Assembly (NCBI GenBank): GCA_032717465.1
Contig: CM064665.1
Span: 25,258,588 to 25,322,587, forward strand
Reading direction: 5' to 3'
Length of the DNA stretch: 64,000 nt
DNA from: Coenobita brevimanus
Taxonomy: Eukaryota; Arthropoda; Malacostraca; Decapoda; Coenobitidae
Below, in pieces: positions 57,332-64,000 of the stretch (positions are counted from its first letter, which is position 1; every line of letters begins with the position of its first letter). Both the position numbers and the translations under genes were made by a program. The notes below the pieces were generated by a model. That model saw nothing but the letters and a program-made list of their open reading frames with translations. It was not told the origin of the DNA and made no database searches.

Positions 57332-57944
57332 CCCTCCTCAGGTACACCTGGGTCTGACAGACCTGAACAGTTTTGTCGATGGTATAGTTCAGTAGCTTAT
57401 AGATGCCTGAGGTCCCTGTCCTTGTCAATAGCTTCCTAACTTTTTGTGCCCATGCATGGTGTACGGGGGTAACTTCTTTTCGTGTCTCTCTATGTTTTTG
57501 CAATATATCACTCTTACTTGCATGTCGGGTCTGTGAGACCCAGCTGTATCTGAGTAGGGGGGAGAATTTTTCATCATGAGTTTGCAACTTGATTTTATGT
57601 TGTGTGGGATCCACTATGCCCGTAATGAAGGTCCTTCATCCCTGAAGTTGTGACACATGTGCTAGGCTCATAGTGCTCTTTGTTTTCGTGTATGCTGATT
57701 GAAAAATAAAATAATAATTTGGCATTTCTTTTCATAAAATTTTTTTGGAACATGAGGAGTTCAATGAATTAAAACTTATTCATAGAGTTTTGTAACTGAT
57801 AAGACCTAATACATTGTAGGATATTCAGGAATTCATTATAGGCTATAAAACATGTGTGACACTACAGCATTTTTTAAAAGCTGGGTCTGACAGACCCAGG
57901 TGTACCTAAGTTGCAAGCGAAACTGTAAGTCTACCTGAGGAGGG
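57332..57944 (+). mobile_element. piggyBac-type MITE, copy 2 (TTAA target)
   Basis: 613 bases with ends CCCTCCTCAGGTACACC and CCTGAGGAGGG, flanked by TTAA at 57328-57331 and 57945-57948. The same element, inverse, is at 24764-25367. The palindrome GGGTCTGACAGACC occurs near both ends, with GGGTCTGTGAGACCC in the middle. Non-coding. It sits inside the endonuclease of LINE D. Confidence 0.9.
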
Positions 57945-58439
57945 TTAAAGGAAATCTGTAAATCAAAGAAATAAAACTAGATATATCCTCACAAGTAGAA
58001 CTGATTTAACACATATGAAGGGAACTTAATTGTGGCAAGTTTATACATGCCACCTAAAACAAACACCTGGGAAAGAGGCGAATATGAAGATCTGGCAAAA
58101 AGTACAATTCAGAGTTAAAGAACATTATTTCATAGAATGGAAGAGAAATCTGAAGGAATTGTATTAACTGGAGACTTCAATTCAAATATAAGTTGGAATA
58201 CTCTAGATGTAAAAACCCATGAAAGCAGTTGGGATCAAAACCTCTTAGATATTGTGCGGGAGTTCTTCCTAACACAGCATGTAAAGGAAAGCACCAGAAA
58301 AAGAGGACTTGATGATCCACCCGTACTAGATCTTATTTTTACCAGGCAAGAAAATGAAATTGACAATATAATATATCACCCTCCTGTCGGCAAAAGCGAC
58401 CATGTAGTATTAAATTGTGCCTTCTGGTTTGCATAGGAC

Positions 58440-59000
58440 GTTACCAGCAATGAGAGTTACAAAAAAAAGAGTCTAAATTACGAAAAGGGCAATTATCATG
58501 ACCTGAAGAAGTACTTCTTAGAAACAGATTGGGAAAAAAGAATTTAGAGGACAAGATTTAAATATTATGTATAGAAAATTCTGTGATCTTTATGAAACAG
58601 GAGTCCAAAATTACATCCCACAGCACAAAGCAACAGAAATGAATATAAAAAATGGTTTAATACAGAGTGTAAAAAAGCAACAGAAAAAAGAGATTTGCTG
58701 TGGAATAGATACAGAAGACAATAGTGAGAGGGCATATAACAATTAAAAACAGGCAAGAAATGATTATACAAAGATAAGGAGGGAGGCTCAGAGACTGTTT
58801 GAGGAGGACATTGTAAATAAAAGTAGTGATCAACCTAAGCATTTTTACAGCTACATCCGAAGTAAAACCAAAGTTAAAGATAAAATACAATCCATTACGG
58901 ATGAGGGGATCATCTAATCACAAGAGAAAAATGTCTGTGAAGTACTAAATAAAAATTTTCAATCAGTTTCCATAAAAGAAAGAAAGTTTGAGCGAGATGA
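58440..59000 (+). mobile_element. LINE D linker between endonuclease and RT
   Basis: Broken coding sequence of the LINE: frames read YEKGNYHDLKKYFLETDW near 58490 and SSDQPKHFYSYIRSKTKVKD near 58840, typical of the region before RT. Many stops. Confidence 0.7.
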
Positions 59001-60176
59001 TATGGAATATGCATGCCCAAATATATTACCAGATATACAAATATCAGAAAAAGAAGTACAGGAAGAGTTACGTAAATTGGACAAACGAAAAGCAAATGGT
59101 CCTGACGGAATTTCAGGTTGGGGGTTACATGAATGTGCAGAAGAGCTAAGCAGACCACTGTTTTTAATATTTAAGGAATCCTTAGGTCAAGGTAAACTAC
59201 CTGACATTTGGAAGAAAGCAAACATTGTTCCCCTATTCAAGAAAGGGAATAGACAGGATCCACTTAACTACCGACCAGTATCACTGACCAGTGTTGTAAG
59301 TAAGATACTATAAAAGCTGATAAGGGAAGTTTGGGTAAAACATCCAGAAGAACACGGTATGATAACAGAGGGGCAGTTCGGTTTTAGGAAGGGAAAATCA
59401 TGTTACTAATCTTTTCAGCTGTTTTGATAGAGTTACAGAAACATTACAGAAAAGAGAAAGATGGGTGGCCAGTATCTATTTAGATTTTAAGAAAGCATTT
59501 GACAGAGTACCGCACCAAAGACTTATATGGAAACTGTACCATCAAGGAGGTATCCAAGGCAATCTCCAGTGTTGGATGCAGGATTTTCTCAGAAAAAAGG
59601 AAATGAGAACGAGATTAAGGGGAAATTACTCATCACGGAGGGAAGTGACCAGCTGAATGCCACAGGGCTCAGTGCTGGCACCAATTAGGTTTTTAGTATA
59701 TATAAATGACATAGACAGTAACATTGGAAATGGAAGCTATCTAAATATGTTTGCGGATGATGCAAAAATTCATAGGAAAATTACTAACATAGATTCTTGC
59801 AAAGAGCTGCAAGAGGAATTGAACAAGCTTCATGAATCGAGCAATAAATGGCAAATGGAATTTAATGTGGATAAGTGTCATGTAATTAAATTTGGTAAAA
59901 GTGGGAAAAGACCACATTGGTATTATGAGTTAGGAAGATCAACCCTACACATATCAGAAAAGGAGAAGGACCTAGGAGTAATTATCAATAACAGACTATC
60001 CCCAAATGATTACATCAGTGAGAAGGTACGAAAAATGTATACATTGTTTGTTGATTTGAGAATAGCATTCACATATATAAATGAAGATATGCTGAGGAAG
60101 ATAACATCATTCATCAGACCAACCCTGGAATATACATCAGTAGTCTGGAATCCTCATCTCAAAAAATGGATAGATC

Positions 60177-63100
60177 TCTATATCTATATACCTAGGCTGC
60201 TTCCCCCAAGGAAAGGGAGGTAGGGGAGACAGGACGACACACTCCCCATTTACTCATCCATTCAAACACATTCATTCGCATCTTAGCCCCAAAGGGGAGA
60301 ACGGACAGATCCTCACCGCACCACACCGCACAAGGGTCAACTGCGCAATGCAATCAGTGACATCCGCAGCAGGACCCGGCAGCAGAACTGGTTTACCCCT
60401 GCCACATCATAACAGATCCATCCCCTTACCCGCACCTGACCTGACTAGCTGATCAGACCAAATGTGGGAGAATATCCCCTCAGGGCTGCGTCATCATTTA
60501 TTCATTCACAATTTCTCTCCATTTATTTCTGTCATGCACAGCCACTCTTCCTTGCTCAACAGACATCCCTCTCACATCCAGCGCTCACTTTACACTGTCC
60601 ATCCATCCTATTCGTGGTCTTCCTCTCAGTCTTACACCTCTCACATCAGATCTAGTTATCTTTTTCACCAATCGCTCATTATCCATTCTCTCCATATGCC
60701 CAAACCATCGCAACACCCTCTGCTCAACTCTACTAGCCATCTCCCGAACAACTCCAGTTCTCCTTCGCACTTCATCATTTCACGCTCGATCCATATGCGT
60801 CACTCCACACATACTCCTCAGGCACCTCATCTCCATTACCTTCAAACTTTTCCTCTCTGCTACATCCATATTCCATGTTTCAGCCCCATATAACGCAGTC
60901 GGTACCACAACACCCTCATACAGTCTTCTCTGTACATCCATTCTAAGCAAACGACATCTAAACACTTTTTTCATTCCTTCCAGCACCTTTCCTACTTCAT
61001 TTATTCTAAACTTCACTTCTGCATCTATTCTTCCATCCACAGCAACATGTGACTCTAGATATTTAAAACACTCTACCTCCACAAGCAACTCGCCATTCAA
61101 AACTATATTCCTCCCCTTACCATCTACCAACCTCGTACACTTCATCACTTTACTCTTATTCTCATTTACTTTCGATTTCCTCCTTTCACACACCCTTCCA
61201 AACTCCTCTACCAACTGTCTCAATCTCTCCTCTGAATCAGCCACCAGTGCAGTATCATCTGCAAACAGCAGCTGCTTCAGATTCCACTCTCTACCATCAA
61301 CATTCACCTGACTTAGATCTCCACCTAAAACTCTTGCATTCATAGCCCTTACAACACCATCCATGTAAATATTAAACAACCAAGGCGACATCACACATCC
61401 CTGTCGCAGCCCCACTCTCACGGGAAACCAATCACTCACAGCATTTCCCACTCTTACATATGCTCTACTATTTACATAAAAACTTTTCACCCCTTTTAGT
61501 AACCTTCCATCAAGTCCATACAATCTTAAAACTCTCCACAAAGCCTCCCTATCAATTCTATCATTCGCTTTCTCTAAATCCATGAATGCCCAAAACACAT
61601 TTGCCTTTCGCTAAATACTTTTCACACACTCGTCTCACAGCAAACGCCTGATCCACGCATCCCATCCCTTTCCTAAAGCCACACTGCTCATCACCAATCA
61701 CTCCCTCTGTACCCTCTTTAACTCTCATAATTAACACTCTACCATAAACCTTACCTACAACACTCAACAGACTTATACCCCTAAAACTAGTACATTCATA
61801 CTTATCACCCCTGCCTTTATACAACGGGACCACACAAGCACTTGCCCAGTCAATTGGCACCATACCTTTCACAAAGCACACATTCAACAATCTTACAAAC
61901 TAGTCAACAATAGTCACTCCACCACCCTTCAGGAATTCCACAGCACACCCATCCATACCTGCAGTTTTCCCTGTTTTCATCTCCTTTACTGCCTTCTCCA
62001 CTTCCTCCTTCGTGATCAAAGAATCATTCAACTCTCCCAACACATTTATTCCTTGCACCCTTCCATCCGCCACAATCTCAGCCACCCTTTCCTCCTCTGC
62101 CCATCTCTTCCTTACCGCATCCATCTCAATTAACATCCTTCCATCCTCTGCTTTTACTCGTTCTTCCTTCCCAGACTCTCCCTTTCGCACCCTTTTCACC
62201 TCCTTCCAAAACATTTTCTTATTCTGTTGAAAATTCTCTGTCAGCCGCCTACCCCACCTCTCATCTGCTGCCACTTTAGCATCACGCACAGCCCTTCTCG
62301 CCCTGTTCCTCTTTTCCTTATACCTTTCACATGACATCTCATCCTTCCTCTGCAGCCACACTTCATATGCACGTCTCTTCTCAGCCACAGCCATACTTAC
62401 TCCCTCGCACCACCATTCACTTCCTTTTCTTACACCACCACCCACACGTCTCGCACCACACACCTCTTCTGCATGCCCCACCACAGCACTCTTAAACAAC
62501 TGCCATTCCTCCTCCACACTGCCATTTTCCAGATCTTTCACTGCGTTCCACTCATCTGTCAATTTCTCCTGATACTCTATCTTTTTCTCTCTTTTATCAA
62601 ACTCACTTACTTTCAAAACCTCCCTGCCACACCTAACCCTCCTAGCTCTCACCCATCTCTTACCTACTCTTAACTTTCCCTCCACCAGGTAGTGGTCAGA
62701 CATACCTCCACCCTCCCCTCTCAGAACTCTCACATCCAACAATCTTCCTATTACATTCCTAGACACAACTATATAGTCCTTCAAAGCTCTATCAACAACC
62801 CTTCCACCTTCCTGTCTCACCCATGTATACTTATAAATATCTTTCTTCTCAAACAGCGTATTTCCAATCACCATCTCTCGCTCAACACACATCCCTATCA
62901 TTCGTTCCCCATTTTCATTTCTTCCAGGCACACCATGCATACCAACTACACCTTCAACTGCTACATTTCCCACTCTAGCATTCAGATCTCCCATCATTAC
63001 CACATTCACATTCGCTCCAAAACTTTGCAGACACTCATCAACATCATTCCAGAAAGACTCCCTCTCTTCTTCACCCCTTTCACTACCAGGCCCATATGCA

Positions 63101-63509
63101 CCCACAAACACCCACAACTCACGTTCAGAATTCGCTTTCACCCACATCAGCCTCGATGACACCTCCTTCCATTCAATCACACACTGCTGTACTTCCGGAC
63201 TCACTAACAAGGCCACACCTTCTCTTGCCCTTCCTATGTCAACACCAGACAATCTTCCATTCACACTTCCAAACATAGACTCACCCTTCCCTTTCATCTT
63301 CGTTTCACTCAAAGCTAACACATCCAACTTTCTTTTCACAAACATTCTCCCAATCTCCTCCCTTTTAGCCTCAATCGTACTACATCTACGCACATTCATA
63401 GACCCAATCTTCATGGTACGGGGATAACTCCATCCCCCATCCCTTTCCCTGGCCTATCTCTTTTTAGGAACTAAAAAACAGAGGAGGGGGTCCCTAGTCC
63501 CCTCACCCC
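60177..63509 (-). mobile_element. RTE-type LINE 2, essentially full length
   Basis: 3.33 kb flanked by GGATAGAT at 60169-60176 and 63510-63517, an 8-bp target duplication. Minus strand: about 95 bases of 5' UTR, one ORF from ATG at 63414 to TAA at 60500-60498, about 320 bases of 3' UTR and a TATAGATATAGAG tail. It is inserted in the RT of LINE D in antisense, and the RT sequence reads on across the site. Confidence 0.93.
60498..63414 (-). pseudogene. RTE LINE 2 endonuclease/reverse transcriptase, lightly disrupted
   Basis: Starts MKIGSMNVRRCSTIEAKRE, so the catalytic Asn of the APE endonuclease is present. LALSETKMKG, MMGDLNARVGN and MSDHYLVEGKL follow. RT: MKTGKTAGMDGCAVEFLKGG, VVPLYKGRGDKYEC, AFMDLEKANDRIDREALW, VGLRQGCVMSPWLFNIYMDG and the catalytic QLLFADDTALVAD, then VLRWFGHMERMDNERLVKK. 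Damage is limited: a TAG near 61900 replacing a Trp, a one-base frameshift near 61600, and TGA codons near 60780 and 60585 at probable Arg positions. It lacks RNase H, as RTE elements do. Confidence 0.88.
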
Positions 63510-63935
63510 GGATAGATAAGATTGAAAAAGTACAAAGTGCTGCTACAAGATGGGTGCCAAGCTTAAGGGATCTAAGTTATGGAGAAAGACAGGAAAGATT
63601 GAATCTACCAACGCTGCAGGAGAGAAGAGGAGACATGATTATGCAATATAAATGCATCTCAGGGAAAGGGAGAATGGACATAAATGATTATATATCATTT
63701 GGTGAAGCATCAGCAAAAGGACATTGCAAAAAACTGCAAAAAAGAGAGATGATAAAGAAGTAAGGAAATTCAGTTTCCCAAATAGGGCAGTTGATTAGTA
63801 GAATGCACTACCGAATGAAATAGTATGTGCCACAACTATTCATAAAGTGAAGAATATGTGTGATAAAAATGGTTTAATACACGGGACGGTTCGAGCTTGA
63901 CTCACTCCTGTAAAGATACAAATAGACAAGAACAA
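63510..63935 (+). mobile_element. LINE family D, 3' part after the RTE insertion
   Basis: Continues from 60176: DKIEKVQSAATRWVPSLRDL, SYGERQERLNLPTLQERRGD, MIMQYKCISGKGRMD, then in another frame the RSIE/NALP block near 63790. These are the RT C-terminal residues of the CR1/L2-like element. Confidence 0.86.
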
Positions 63936-63944
63936 TTAGGTAGG

Positions 63945-64000
<56 letters not shown>
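63945..64000. repeat. (CA)n microsatellite at window end
   Basis: More than 50 bases of CA repeat running off the window. It may be, or adjoin, the 3' tail region of LINE D. Confidence 0.95.

Larger units (their letters stand above)
56130..60176 (+). mobile_element. CR1/L2-like LINE (family D), 5' part
   Basis: Plus strand. ORF1 (56130-57100) has a coiled coil and a NTRPLKVTFQSVNTVETIL block. The endonuclease starts near 57120 (LMYSKVDGMVSKLLEIEDFI, IICLTETKLTPN) and continues after a MITE at 57332-57944 to about 58430 (LTGDFNSNISWNTLD, VGKSDHVVLNCAF). RT lies at 59002-60176: RKANGPDGISGWGLHECAEE, LNYRPVSLTSVVSKIL, IYLDFKKAFDRVPHQ, MPQGSVLAPIRFLVYIND, the catalytic LNMFADDAKIH, FNVDKCHVIKFGKSG and SVVWNPHLKKWID. 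Several stops and frameshifts. An RTE LINE interrupts it at 60177, and it resumes at 63510. Confidence 0.86.

Overview
This is a eukaryotic nuclear window, most likely from an arthropod and plausibly a decapod crustacean. That is inferred from two spliced host genes of arthropod type, dense CT/GA and CA/TG microsatellites, long minisatellites, and the mix of non-LTR (RTE, CR1/Jockey-group, I-like), Gypsy LTR, piggyBac and hAT elements. There is no prokaryotic gene organisation, CRISPR array, rRNA or tRNA that I can see.

The main result is a host gene hidden among repeats on the minus strand at 22378-799. It is a cytosolic sulfotransferase with seven coding exons (22378-22203, 14089-13946, 8041-7900, 6469-6343, 3096-2818, 1137-1082, 873-799). 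All introns are GT-AG, all phases agree, and the joined CDS is 999 nt (332 residues plus stop) with no frameshift or internal stop. Its larger introns are filled by a 6.4-kb Gypsy element (intron 1), a 3.2-kb LINE with MITEs and a dispersed repeat (intron 2), a second copy of that repeat (intron 3) and an RTE LINE (intron 4). Intron 5 holds a truncated RTE end.

A second host locus lies on the plus strand at about 46337-52105. Three phase-compatible exons encode part of a crotonase-fold enoyl-CoA isomerase (ECI2-like). Exon 2 has an in-frame TGA and a degraded substrate loop, so this is a pseudogene, a decaying paralogue or an assembly error. Two further degraded pieces of its third exon border a 17-bp minisatellite at 52.4-53.6 kb.

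Most of the rest is mobile or simple repeat: Jockey-like LINE end (1-690); LINE family B copies (9-12 kb, 22.5-25.5 kb, 27.0 kb, 38-39.5 kb, 54.7-55.7 kb); a second Gypsy element with a fold-back insertion (27134-34207); minisatellites of 19, 15 and 17 bp; a LINE RT fragment (36.4-38.1 kb); an I-like LINE (39.5-44.5 kb); hAT and piggyBac non-autonomous elements; and a CR1/L2-like LINE (56-64 kb) interrupted by a piggyBac-type MITE and by a nearly intact RTE LINE with an 8-bp target duplication. I see no unknown defence or biosynthetic system. The novelty is the intact gene inside nested repeats, a roughly 500-bp unclassified dispersed repeat in three copies, and several insertions whose empty sites can be read in the window.
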